From Acuticoccus sp039189655 (lineage in GTDB: Bacteria; Pseudomonadota; Alphaproteobacteria; Rhizobiales; Amorphaceae), in assembly GCA_039189655.1 (NCBI GenBank), contig JBCCYN010000198.1, positions 1 to 6,109 on the forward strand: a stretch of DNA of 6,109 nucleotides. Reading direction: 5' to 3'. The notes beneath the pieces are model-generated. The model worked only from the letters and a program-made list of their open reading frames with translations, ran no database searches and had not been told where the DNA came from. Below, piece by piece: positions 1 to 6,036 of the stretch (its first letter is position 1; each line of letters starts with the position of its first letter). Made by a program: the position numbers and the translations under genes.

Positions 1-404
1 GCGGTACGCTGATAGCCACGCCGAATGAGTTCGGGATAAGCCACCGACCCCACCGCCGCAGCCACCGAAAGGGAGGAGCCGGACACCGCGCCAAACAGCG
101 CACACACGACGATGTTTGTGTGGAGGAGGCCGCCACGAACCCGCGCGAAGAGCGGCGAGAGTGCCTTATAAACGCCGGCAGCAAGTCCGCTCGCCACCAA
201 TACTTCGCCCAGAAGGATAAAAATCGGTATGGCGGTGAGCGTAAACTCGTTGAATACGTTCCAAACCGCCTGGACACCAAGGCTGGTTGCGCCGTTTGCG
301 AAGACGTAAAGGAGCGCAAAGCCCGTGAGCCCCAACGCCGCGCCCAGCACCGCGCCGGTGAAAACGGTGGTGGCGAGGATTGCCCCCAGCGCGCCCCAGA
401 TCAC
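1..404 (-). CDS. dctM: TRAP transporter large permease subunit DctM (partial, N-terminal 134 residues)
   Basis: This is the ion-coupled membrane permease of a tripartite ATP-independent periplasmic transporter. It takes solute from the DctP binding protein and moves it across the inner membrane using an ion gradient. The frame is open from a GTG at 404 to the window edge with no stop. Visible family features are a hydrophobic N-terminal helix (about residues 5-36), the LTAIPIFILLGE segment (56-67), the ALSPLF element (81-86), a GGLLHTNIV stretch (91-99) and the signature AVSGSS (106-111), which lies in the core of DctM/SiaM-type permeases. Full-length DctM is usually about 425-430 residues, so roughly 290 residues lie outside the window. 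The GTG overlaps the dctQ stop as GTGA, which suggests translational coupling. An AAGGGG ribosome-binding element lies 10 nt upstream. Family identity is secure; the substrate is unknown. Confidence 0.93.
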   Translation of the reverse strand, partial: MIWGALGAILATTVFTGAVLGAALGLTGFALLYVFANGATSLGVQAVWNVFNEFTLTAIPIFILLGEVLVASGLAAGVYKALSPLFARVRGGLLHTNIVVCALFGAVSGSSLSVAAAVGSVAYPELIRRGYQRT

Positions 405-916
405 GGCTTGCCCGCCCCTTCAGCCTCCTGGGATGCCGACTGGGGTGGCGGCCGGAGCGCCTGCCATGCGCCCATCAGACCTGCCGCCGCCACCGAGATG
501 GTCATAGCGATGGTGAATGGGCTGAGCGGAACACGCGCCACATCGCTGGAAAGCCCCAGTGCCACGGTGAAGGCGGTCATCTTGTAGGCCTCCCAAGTAA
601 AAATGCCGAGGAAGGCGACGAGCACCCCCTGCCCCGCCACCCACAGGACGCGGCGAAGCGGCCCGCGCGTGCGATCAACAAGGAGGCTGACGCGAATGTT
701 CTTGTGACCCGCAATGGTAAGCGGGAGTGTGAGGAAAACGCACGACACCAAGAATAGCCCCGCCAGTTCCTCGGTGAAGCGAAACGGCGCACCAACGCCG
801 TAGCGCATGACCACAGCGGCAAACACGAGCGCAAAGATCGCGGCCACCGCCACCGCACCCAGGGCAGCGAGCGCGCGGCTCACAAGGAGGATTGCCGCGT
901 CGACCCGCTCAGCCAT
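401..916 (-). CDS. dctQ: TRAP transporter small permease subunit DctQ
   Basis: This is the small four-helix membrane subunit that pairs with DctM in the TRAP permease complex. The 171-residue product has four hydrophobic segments at about 12-36, 50-69, 90-108 and 130-151, as expected for DctQ. Family hallmarks are the MRYG motif after helix 1 (37-40), an acidic pair in FTEELAG (47-53) at the start of helix 2, and the GHKNIRVSLLVD stretch (70-81) after helix 2. The C-terminal tail (about 153-171) is Pro/Ala/Glu-rich and probably cytoplasmic. The gene lies 12 bp after the dctP stop and overlaps the dctM start by 4 bases, so it is the middle gene of a dctPQM operon. The ribosome-binding site is weak (a GGGG tract next to the dctP stop), so coupling to upstream translation is plausible. 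Length and order match the family. Confidence 0.93.
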   Translation of the reverse strand: MAERVDAAILLVSRALAALGAVAVAAIFALVFAAVVMRYGVGAPFRFTEELAGLFLVSCVFLTLPLTIAGHKNIRVSLLVDRTRGPLRRVLWVAGQGVLVAFLGIFTWEAYKMTAFTVALGLSSDVARVPLSPFTIAMTISVAAAGLMGAWQALRPPPQSASQEAEGAGKP

Positions 917-928
917 GGGGGTGAGCCC

Positions 929-1954
929 CTAGTTCTGCAGTTTATCCAAGACCCTCTGGCGGAAGGCTGGGGCATCACCGCCCGCATCCTCAGCGAGTTC
1001 TGCCCAGGTCTGCAACGCGGCTTCCCTAATCGCCGCCCTATCGGCATCGGAAAACTCGTCGTACCAGGTCACCCCGGCATCGGCGTTGGCAGCCCGTGCC
1101 TTCGCTTCCGCCTCGGTGTCCTTGTCGAAGTCGAAGCTTGCCTCCCGCAGCACGCCGATGGCGTCGAGGACACCGCCCTTTAGATCGTCCCCAAGCCCGT
1201 CCCAGCTCCCCTTGTGGACCATCATCGCATAGGGCGTCGGCGGGAACGGAAAGCCGAGGGGCGTTGCATGGCGCGCCACCTCTTGGACGGAGATCGTGTG
1301 GGCAAAGCGCGCAGGGTAGAGGGCGCAGTCGATCACGCCGGTCTGAAGCGCGTTATAAAGTTCGTTCTGCGGGACGATCTGTGCCGCCACACCAAGCTTA
1401 GTAAAAGTCTCCACCTGCTCCCGGGTTCCGACCCGGAGTTTTACGGTCTTTAGGGTTTCCAGGTCCGGTACCGGCTCGCGGCAAAAGATGGATGCCTGGA
1501 GGATGGGGAGCCCCATGAAGCCGATGACCTCGATACCGCGCCCTTCAATGCCCTCCTCCAGGACCGCCTCCACAGCCGGCAGCGCCTTAAGGTGCTCCTC
1601 GGCGCCATTGACGAGACCGAACACGTAAACGTTGGCAATGTCCGGAGCATCACGGCCCAGGAATGGCGACCAGATGAAGCCCATGGTCGGCGTGCCGAGC
1701 TGCATGTAGCGCAGCGCATCGGCGTCTTTCAGCCCCATGGCGCCGCCCTCCGACAGGGAGATCGCCAGGCGACCCTCGGTGTTTTCGCCCACGTTCTTGA
1801 CGAAATCTCGGATGAGGCCGGACTCGGGCCGGGTGGGCGCGTAGTTGTTGTTGAACGTCCACTCCACGTCCTGGGCATGGACCGGACCCGAAATGGTAAG
1901 CGCGAGGGTGGCGGTCGCCAGTATCGAACGAAGGGACGGTGTGCGTGCGCGCAT
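929..1954 (-). CDS. dctP: TRAP transporter solute-binding protein DctP, periplasmic
   Basis: This is the extracytoplasmic binding protein of the TRAP system. It captures solute in the periplasm and delivers it to DctQM. The 341-residue product begins with a Sec signal peptide: a basic N-region (Arg2, Arg4, Arg9), a hydrophobic core at 11-23, and a probable cleavage site after VHA (27/28). The mature domain has the DctP pattern. KLRV at 172-175 carries Arg174 in the position of the conserved arginine that binds the substrate carboxylate in SiaP/DctP proteins. It is followed by PQNELYNALQTGVIDC (195-210), the family's P-x-E-x-Y-x-A-L-Q-x-G-x-x-D signature. An organic acid is therefore the likely ligand class, but the exact ligand cannot be inferred. 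The ATG at 1954 is supported by a GAGGAT ribosome-binding site with 5-nt spacing and by the well-formed signal peptide. It is the first gene of the operon and faces a divergent promoter region. Confidence 0.94.
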   Translation of the reverse strand: MRARTPSLRSILATATLALTISGPVHAQDVEWTFNNNYAPTRPESGLIRDFVKNVGENTEGRLAISLSEGGAMGLKDADALRYMQLGTPTMGFIWSPFLGRDAPDIANVYVFGLVNGAEEHLKALPAVEAVLEEGIEGRGIEVIGFMGLPILQASIFCREPVPDLETLKTVKLRVGTREQVETFTKLGVAAQIVPQNELYNALQTGVIDCALYPARFAHTISVQEVARHATPLGFPFPPTPYAMMVHKGSWDGLGDDLKGGVLDAIGVLREASFDFDKDTEAEAKARAANADAGVTWYDEFSDADRAAIREAALQTWAELAEDAGGDAPAFRQRVLDKLQN

Positions 1955-1959
1955 GAATG

Positions 1960-1965
1960 ATCCTC
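1960..1965 (-). promoter_or_regulatory. Ribosome-binding site of dctP
   Basis: On the minus strand this reads GAGGAT, 5 nt upstream of the dctP ATG. It is the clearest Shine-Dalgarno match in the TRAP operon and supports the chosen start. Confidence 0.7.
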
Positions 1966-1991
1966 ATTCCCGAGCAATGACGCCGTTTTTC

Positions 1992-2005
1992 TGGCACGTG
2001 CGCCA
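1992..2005. repeat. Inverted repeat TGGC-N6-GCCA, possible operator upstream of dctP
   Basis: The sequence TGGCACGTGCGCCA has TGGC/GCCA arms and contains the perfect 8-base palindrome GCACGTGC (1994-2001). It lies 38-51 bases upstream of the dctP ATG, where a repressor or activator of the TRAP operon could bind. Short palindromes arise by chance in GC-rich DNA and no regulator gene is in view, so the operator role is speculative. Confidence 0.25.
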
Positions 2006-2078
2006 CGCCCTTCGCAACACGCGCGGCCAAACACGCCGCCGAACCGCCCGGCGAAACGGAGGCACCTGGAAAAATGTC

Positions 2079-2095
2079 TGGCGCGTAAACCGCCA
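2079..2095. repeat. Inverted repeat TGGCG-N7-CGCCA in the divergent region
   Basis: Perfect 5-base arms, TGGCG (2079-2083) and CGCCA (2091-2095), flank the 7-base spacer CGTAAAC. The arms share their outer TGGC/GCCA with the repeat at 1992-2005, whose centre lies 88-89 bp away. The site is about 87-103 bases upstream of the start at 2182. A shared regulator of both operons is possible, but the match is short and could be chance. Confidence 0.25.
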
Positions 2096-2181
2096 AACCT
2101 TCATTTAGTCGCCCTACGATCACACGGTCACACGGCCGCGGTCTTGAGCTGCATAAAATAATCGAGAATGAGCGCACCCCG

Positions 2182-2607
2182 ATGAGCGATGCTGCGATCC
2201 ACCCCCAAGCGCCCCATTTCCTACCTTCCTATCTGCCGGCGGCGGATGGGTCCGACTGGCTATTCAACTTCACCGCGGTGGTGGTGATTGCCATCATCCT
2301 GGTCGTCGGAAATCTCTATCTGCGCCTCCACTCCGTGCCCGAGCGCATGGCCCACCGCAGCAACAGCGTCCAACTTCAGGCGGTGGCTGTCCTGTGCCTC
2401 CTGGCGCTCTTCACCCACAACCATCTTTTATGGATCTTGGCGCTTCTCCTGGCGATCATCCGCTTTCCCGATCTTGCAACGCCCCTCAACACCATCGCCG
2501 CGGCGGTGGAGCGCCGGGAGCTTCTCGCCGAAAACGCCGGGCCCGCCGCGCCCACGCAGGACAAGCCGGCAAGCTCGCCCAAATCCTCCCAGGCGACGGA
2601 GGGCTGA
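2182..2607 (+). CDS. Small inner-membrane protein, probable DUF3302/YiaW-like partner of an HlyD protein
   Basis: The product has 141 residues and no signal peptide. Two hydrophobic segments are visible, at about 28-47 and 67-93. They are joined by a short basic loop, LHSVPERMAHRSN (49-61), followed by a conserved-looking LALFTHNH (74-81). A polar Pro/Ala/Ser-rich tail (117-141) is probably disordered. Compared from memory with the E. coli YiaW/YibI family (DUF3302), the loop and second helix align without gaps: His50, Pro53, Ala57, Asn61, Ala67, Val70 and Leu-Phe-Thr at 76-78 fall in matching positions. The biochemical function of that family is unknown. The HlyD-like gene starts 3 bp after its stop, so the two are co-transcribed and probably act together. 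The ATG at 2182 has only a weak purine-rich upstream stretch (GAGAATGAG, 2164-2172). I am confident it is a membrane protein and moderately confident of the family. Confidence 0.8.
   Translation: MSDAAIHPQAPHFLPSYLPAADGSDWLFNFTAVVVIAIILVVGNLYLRLHSVPERMAHRSNSVQLQAVAVLCLLALFTHNHLLWILALLLAIIRFPDLATPLNTIAAAVERRELLAENAGPAAPTQDKPASSPKSSQATEG
2598..2603 (+). promoter_or_regulatory. Ribosome-binding site fixing the GTG start of the HlyD-like gene
   Basis: A strong GGAGGG lies 7 nt before the GTG at 2611 and inside the last codons of the upstream gene. It decides in favour of the GTG start and indicates translational coupling. Confidence 0.75.
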
Positions 2608-2610
2608 GCC

Positions 2611-3843
2611 GTGCTTGAGTTTACCATCTGCTCGCTGGTCACAATTTTGCCCGACTACCTCTATCGCCGCTACGTGCAGGGCAAGCGCTGGGGCAAGGAG
2701 ATCAACTATTTCTCCCTCTGGTACGAGCTGCGATGGGGGATCGTGACCTGCCTGATGCTGACGATCACCGTCATCACCCTCGTGTTCTACTACCACCCGA
2801 CGACGAACAACGTGACGTTTGCGTTCCGGACCGTGACGATCCTGCCCGAACGCGCTGGCCGCGTGGACGAGGTGTTCGTTGCAAACAACCAGCTTGTGAA
2901 AGCCGGCGACCCGATCTTTAGCTTCGAAGACAGCGAACAACGCACGTTCGTGAATGCTGCCCAACAACGGGTCAACGAGGCGGAAGCCGGGCTGACGGTG
3001 GCTCAAGCGGACCTCGCGGCGGCCCAAGGCAACGTGGACCAAGCCCTCGGCGCCTTCGAAGAAGCGCAGGAGGAACTGGCCCGTAAGGAGGAATTGCAAC
3101 GGCGCAACGCCCAGGTGGTGGCCCAGGCCGAGGTCGACGAACTGCGCAACCTCGTCCAATCGCGCCAAGGTGCCCTCGATGCCGCCAATGCCCAACTGGT
3201 GGCGGTGGACGTACGGATCAAAACATTGCTGCCAGCCCAGATCGCAGCGGCCAAGGCAGATCTCGACGAAGCGCAGATCGTCCTCGACAAAACGGTGGTG
3301 CGCGCCGGCGTCGATGGGCGGGTGGAGCAGCTTTCGCTCCGGGTGGGTGACTACATCAGCTCAATTCTTCGCCCGGCCGGTATCCTGGTGCCAACCTTTG
3401 AGGGCCGCTTGCGGGTCCAAGCGGGCTTCGGCCAGCTCGCAGCCGGGGTGGTGAAGCCTGGCGTTGTGGCTGAGATCTCATGCTTTTCAAAACCGTTTAC
3501 GGTGATCCCCATGGTGATCGTGGCGGTCCAGGACGTTATCGCCACCGGCCAGATCCGGCCCAGCGACAACCTCCTAGACCTGCAAACCCGAGGCCCGCCT
3601 GGCACGATCACGGTCTTTATGGAGCCCATCTACGAAAACGGGCTCGACGGTGTGCCGCCGGGCAGCTCCTGCATTGCCAATGCTTACACCTCCAACCACG
3701 AGCGGCTCGCCAATGAAGATCTCGGCCTCGGCGAATACCTCTTCCTCCATGCCGTCGACGCGACGGGGCTCGTCCACGCGATGATTTTGCGTATCCAGAC
3801 GCTCCTCTTCCCCGTAACCGAGCTGGTGCTGGGTGAGCACTGA
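2611..3843 (+). CDS. HlyD/EmrA-type membrane-fusion (periplasmic adaptor) protein, YiaV/YibH-like
   Basis: This 410-residue protein is anchored in the inner membrane, with an adaptor domain in the periplasm. Adaptors of this type usually link an inner-membrane pump to an outer-membrane channel. In order it has a hydrophobic N-terminal helix (about 3-17), a basic loop YRRYVQGKRWGKE (18-30), a second membrane helix (about 43-61) ending in YYHPTT, a first lipoyl half-motif (about 76-106, AGRVDEVFVANNQLVKAGD), a long Ala/Gln/Glu-rich coiled-coil hairpin (about 108-225), the second lipoyl half (VVRAGVDGRVEQLSLRVGDYI, 229-249, read here as a motif region) and a beta-barrel/membrane-proximal part to the C-terminus. 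Two N-terminal helices followed by an HP(Y/T)T-like segment match YiaV/YibH better than classical one-helix HlyD. The gene follows the small YiaW-like gene by 3 bp. No ABC, MFS or TolC gene is adjacent, so the exported substrate is unknown. Confidence 0.9.
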   Translation: MLEFTICSLVTILPDYLYRRYVQGKRWGKEINYFSLWYELRWGIVTCLMLTITVITLVFYYHPTTNNVTFAFRTVTILPERAGRVDEVFVANNQLVKAGDPIFSFEDSEQRTFVNAAQQRVNEAEAGLTVAQADLAAAQGNVDQALGAFEEAQEELARKEELQRRNAQVVAQAEVDELRNLVQSRQGALDAANAQLVAVDVRIKTLLPAQIAAAKADLDEAQIVLDKTVVRAGVDGRVEQLSLRVGDYISSILRPAGILVPTFEGRLRVQAGFGQLAAGVVKPGVVAEISCFSKPFTVIPMVIVAVQDVIATGQIRPSDNLLDLQTRGPPGTITVFMEPIYENGLDGVPPGSSCIANAYTSNHERLANEDLGLGEYLFLHAVDATGLVHAMILRIQTLLFPVTELVLGEH

Positions 3844-3875
3844 GGCGTCAGGGCTCTCCTCGCCGAACTGGCGCG
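3844..3875. other. Convergent gap between the HlyD-like gene and tesB
   Basis: Only 32 bases separate the two convergent stop codons. The sole structure is a weak hairpin, CGCC-GAACT-GGCG (3861-3873), with a 4-bp stem and no T-tract on either strand. It is not a convincing intrinsic terminator, so transcription may read through or end by Rho. Confidence 0.5.
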
Positions 3876-4736
3876 TCAGAAGGTCCGCCGCCGCATCAGT
3901 CCCTCCTGGGCGGCGGAAGCCACCAGCACGCCGTCGCGGGAGTAGATGAGGCCCCGGGTAAAGCCCCGGGATCCCGACGAGGCGGGGCTGTCCTGGGCAT
4001 AGAGCAGCCATTCGTCGGCCCGAAACGGCTTGTGGAACCACATGGCGTGGTCAAGGCTCGCCACCTGGATGGTCTTGTCGAACACGGAAAGTCCGTGGGG
4101 GAAGAGCGCCGTGTCGAGCAGCGTCATGTCGGACAAATAGCCCAGCACGGCCTGGTGGATGGACGGATCATCGGGCAGGCGGTCGGTGGCCCGCACCCAC
4201 ACATATTGCTGCGGGCGTAGACGATCGTTGGTGGTGTAGTGCCGCAACTCCAGCGGCCTCAGTTCAATGGGACGCTCGCGGGAAAAATACCGCTTCACGT
4301 TGTCAGGCGCGCCGCGCAAGACGATTTCTCGCAGGGCTTCTTCGTCGGGAAGTTCATCGGGTCCGGGGACGTCCGGCGCTTCCACCTGATGGGCCATGCC
4401 GTCCTCCGTCCGGTGGTAGGACGCGCTCATGGAGAAGATCGCCTCCCCGTGCTGAATCGCGACCACCCTGCGCGTGGCAAAGGAGCGCCCGTCGCGAATG
4501 CGATCCACCTCGTAGATGATCGGGACCTGCGGGTCGCCCGGGCGCATAAAGTAGCCATGCAAGGAGTGGGCGGCGCGATCCTCCACGGTGCGGTTGGCTG
4601 CGGTCAGCGCCTGACCGATCACCTGTCCGCCAAACACCCGCTGCCAGCCCACCTGGGGACTGCGCCCGCGGAAAAGGTTGCGCTCCAGCGGTTCCAGGTC
4701 GAGGGTTTCTAGAAGTTCTTGGACGGCTGGGCGCAT
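3876..4736 (-). CDS. tesB: Acyl-CoA thioesterase II (TesB)
   Basis: This cytoplasmic double-hotdog enzyme hydrolyses medium- and long-chain acyl-CoAs to free fatty acid and CoA. From the start chosen here the product has 286 residues, equal to E. coli TesB. Numbering below is from that start. Landmarks are LFRGRSPQVG (21-30), VFGGQVIGQAL (34-44), the second-hotdog segment YLSDMTLL (200-207), VASLDHAMWFHKPF (225-238) and the C-terminal VASAAQEGLMR (272-282). The E. coli triad Asp204/Thr228/Gln278 corresponds to Asp203, Ser227 and Gln277, so the threonine is a serine, which should keep the hydroxyl role. The frame also has an ATG at 4769 that would add 11 residues. I prefer 4736 because it aligns with the E. 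coli start; neither ATG has a strong ribosome-binding site. The gene diverges from the FAD monooxygenase and converges with the HlyD-like gene. Confidence 0.93.
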   Translation of the reverse strand: MRPAVQELLETLDLEPLERNLFRGRSPQVGWQRVFGGQVIGQALTAANRTVEDRAAHSLHGYFMRPGDPQVPIIYEVDRIRDGRSFATRRVVAIQHGEAIFSMSASYHRTEDGMAHQVEAPDVPGPDELPDEEALREIVLRGAPDNVKRYFSRERPIELRPLELRHYTTNDRLRPQQYVWVRATDRLPDDPSIHQAVLGYLSDMTLLDTALFPHGLSVFDKTIQVASLDHAMWFHKPFRADEWLLYAQDSPASSGSRGFTRGLIYSRDGVLVASAAQEGLMRRRTF

Positions 4737-4809
4737 GGGGGCTCGCTTTGGGGTCGCGTTAAGGACCATGCGACGCTTTCATGGATTGAACCGGTCCTTC
4801 AACACCGCG
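4737..4809. promoter_or_regulatory. Divergent control region between tesB and the UbiH-family gene
   Basis: If both genes use their family-aligned starts, these 73 bases are the only noncoding DNA between divergent tesB and the monooxygenase gene and would hold parts of both promoters. They contain the inverted repeat described separately and two CATG palindromes (4767-4770 and 4780-4783). I see no good sigma-70 -35/-10 pair. Confidence 0.45.
4761..4799. repeat. Perfect 7-bp inverted repeat AAGGACC...GGTCCTT, candidate operator
   Basis: AAGGACC (4761-4767) and its exact reverse complement GGTCCTT (4793-4799) have starts 32 bp apart, about three helical turns, so both arms would face the same side of the DNA. 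This lies within the tesB/monooxygenase divergent region and could bind a dimeric or looping regulator. The 25-nt loop is long for an RNA hairpin. The repeat itself is directly visible; its function is inferred. Confidence 0.35.
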
Positions 4810-6036
4810 ATGACGGACAACATGAACGAAACGGGGAAGCACGGCGTGGATGGCACGGTGATTGTGGCGGGGGGCGGCATCGTCGGACGGACGGTGGCCT
4901 TGGCGCTCGCCAGCCAATCGCACCTCAAGGTGACGCTCCTCAGCGGTCCGCCGCCGGCGCCGGACGAGCGGGCGAGCGCTGTGGCTGCCTCGGGTCGTCG
5001 CATGATGATCAGGCTCGGTGTCTGGCCGCTCATCGCCGATGTGGCCCAACCCATGGAGGAGATGGTCCTCACCGACTCCCGTGCCGATGACACCGTGCGC
5101 CCCCAAGTCCTCCATGTTGCCGGCGAGCCTGGAGCCGACGCTTTCGCGCACATGGTCCCCAACGGCGCGCTTCTCAAAGCCCTCACCGCCCGCTGCGCCG
5201 AGGCTCGGATGGTGGAACGCGCTGACAGTGCTGTGATTTACGAAGAAGGCGCAACGTCGCTCGATTGCCGGCTCGGCTCTGGCGAAAGACTTACCGCGAA
5301 CGTGCTTGTGGCCGCCGATGGTCGGGACTCGCGGCTGCGGGAAATTGCCGGGATCACCGTCGTCTCCAAGTCCTACGACCAGTGCGGGATCGTCGGAACC
5401 ATCACCCACTCCGAGCCCCACTACGCCACAGCCACCCAGCACTTCCTGCCCAACGGACCGTTCGCGATGCTGCCCCTGGTGGACCAGCATTCCTCCATTG
5501 TCTGGACCGAGCGCCCGGCCTTCGCCCGCTCACTAGTGGCCATGGATCCGGGCCTCGCATCGCTCGAGATCGAGCGCGTCTTCGGCATGTCGCTCGGGCG
5601 ACTTTGCGTTGAGCCGCCCCTCCAGACCTATCCGTTGGGTGCCATGCTGGCGCGCAGCTACCACGCGGGGCGCCTCGTGCTGGCCGGCGATGCGGCCCAC
5701 GTGATCCATCCCCTTGCGGGCCAGGGTCTTAACCTTGGCCTGCGCGATGCGGCCGCGCTCGCCCAATGCCTCGTGGAGGCGCACCGGAACGGGGAGGATC
5801 TGGCGCTGGCCCTGCCCCGATACGAAAAGTGGCGCCGTGCCGATACGGTGCAAATGGCCTTGGTCACAGACCGTCTCAACGCCATATTTTCGCAGCAGTC
5901 GGACCTCCTGCGGGCTGTGCGTTCCGTTGGCCTCGGATTCGTGGACCGGCTGGAAGGGCTTAAATCGGTGTTTGTCGGTGAAGCGGCCGGAACCGAGGGA
6001 GAGGTGCCGCGGCTGATGCGCGGAGAAGCCCTTTGA
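4810..6036 (+). CDS. UbiH/UbiF/COQ6-family FAD-dependent monooxygenase, probable ubiquinone biosynthesis hydroxylase
   Basis: This flavoprotein hydroxylase probably adds a hydroxyl to the ubiquinone precursor ring, working with the membrane-associated Ubi complex. From the chosen start it has 408 residues, normal for the family. Landmarks are the FAD dinucleotide-binding VIVAGGGIVG (17-26, G-x-G-x-x-G), Arg54 in the ERASAV segment (53-58), the VAADGRDSRLR motif (167-177) with the DG pair at 170-171, and the C-terminal FAD ribityl-binding GRLVLAGDAAHVIHP...GQGLNLGLRD (287-313) with Asp294. The frame extends upstream to 4678, but those residues are Arg/Ser-rich, antisense to tesB and unlike the family. 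In-frame starts are 4768, 4810 and 4822. I chose 4810; 4822 is nearly as good and no ribosome-binding site decides. The paralogue (UbiH, UbiF, UbiL or UbiM type) and the ring position cannot be told from sequence alone. Confidence 0.88.
   Translation: MTDNMNETGKHGVDGTVIVAGGGIVGRTVALALASQSHLKVTLLSGPPPAPDERASAVAASGRRMMIRLGVWPLIADVAQPMEEMVLTDSRADDTVRPQVLHVAGEPGADAFAHMVPNGALLKALTARCAEARMVERADSAVIYEEGATSLDCRLGSGERLTANVLVAADGRDSRLREIAGITVVSKSYDQCGIVGTITHSEPHYATATQHFLPNGPFAMLPLVDQHSSIVWTERPAFARSLVAMDPGLASLEIERVFGMSLGRLCVEPPLQTYPLGAMLARSYHAGRLVLAGDAAHVIHPLAGQGLNLGLRDAAALAQCLVEAHRNGEDLALALPRYEKWRRADTVQMALVTDRLNAIFSQQSDLLRAVRSVGLGFVDRLEGLKSVFVGEAAGTEGEVPRLMRGEAL

Larger units (their letters stand above)
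1955..2181. promoter_or_regulatory. Divergent intergenic control region between the TRAP operon and the YiaW-like/HlyD-like pair
   Basis: These 227 bases separate two divergent operons and must hold both promoters. I find no persuasive -35/-10 pair on either strand. On the plus strand a TAAAAT at 2154-2159 could serve as a -10, but nothing resembling TTGACA lies 16-18 bp upstream. Other structure includes two TGGC...GCCA inverted repeats, listed separately, and a tandem CACACGG repeat (2121-2127 and 2129-2135). No small gene with a credible ribosome-binding site was seen. The regulatory role follows from the gene arrangement; the elements themselves are unproven. Confidence 0.6.

Noticed and set aside
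120..587. A 155-codon plus-strand frame across dctM and dctQ
   Set aside because: Both strands cannot plausibly be coding here, and the minus strand gives clear DctM and DctQ signatures.
2121..2136. Tandem CACACGG repeat as an origin iteron or CRISPR-like repeat
   Set aside because: There are only two 7-base copies and no further array or replication gene.
2154..2159. TAAAAT as the -10 box of the membrane-protein operon
   Set aside because: No acceptable -35 element lies at the right distance, so a promoter cannot be called.
2428..3195. A 255-codon open frame on the minus strand opposite the small membrane gene and the HlyD-like gene
   Set aside because: It lies antisense to two well-supported genes, its product has no recognisable domain, and long antisense frames are common in GC-rich DNA.
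2611..3843. HlyD-like protein as part of a type I secretion system
   Set aside because: No ABC transporter, TolC-like channel or repeat-rich secreted substrate is present, and the N-terminal layout fits YiaV/YibH better.
3861..3873. Hairpin CGCC-GAACT-GGCG as a shared terminator
   Set aside because: The stem has only 4 bp and there is no T-tract on either strand.
3574..4041. A 155-codon minus-strand frame spanning the convergent gap
   Set aside because: It overlaps the 3' end of tesB in another frame and the HlyD-like gene in antisense, and it has no recognisable motif.
4759..5490. A 243-codon minus-strand frame opposite the FAD monooxygenase gene
   Set aside because: The product is His/Arg/Gly-rich low-complexity sequence typical of antisense translation, and the opposite strand has clear FAD motifs.
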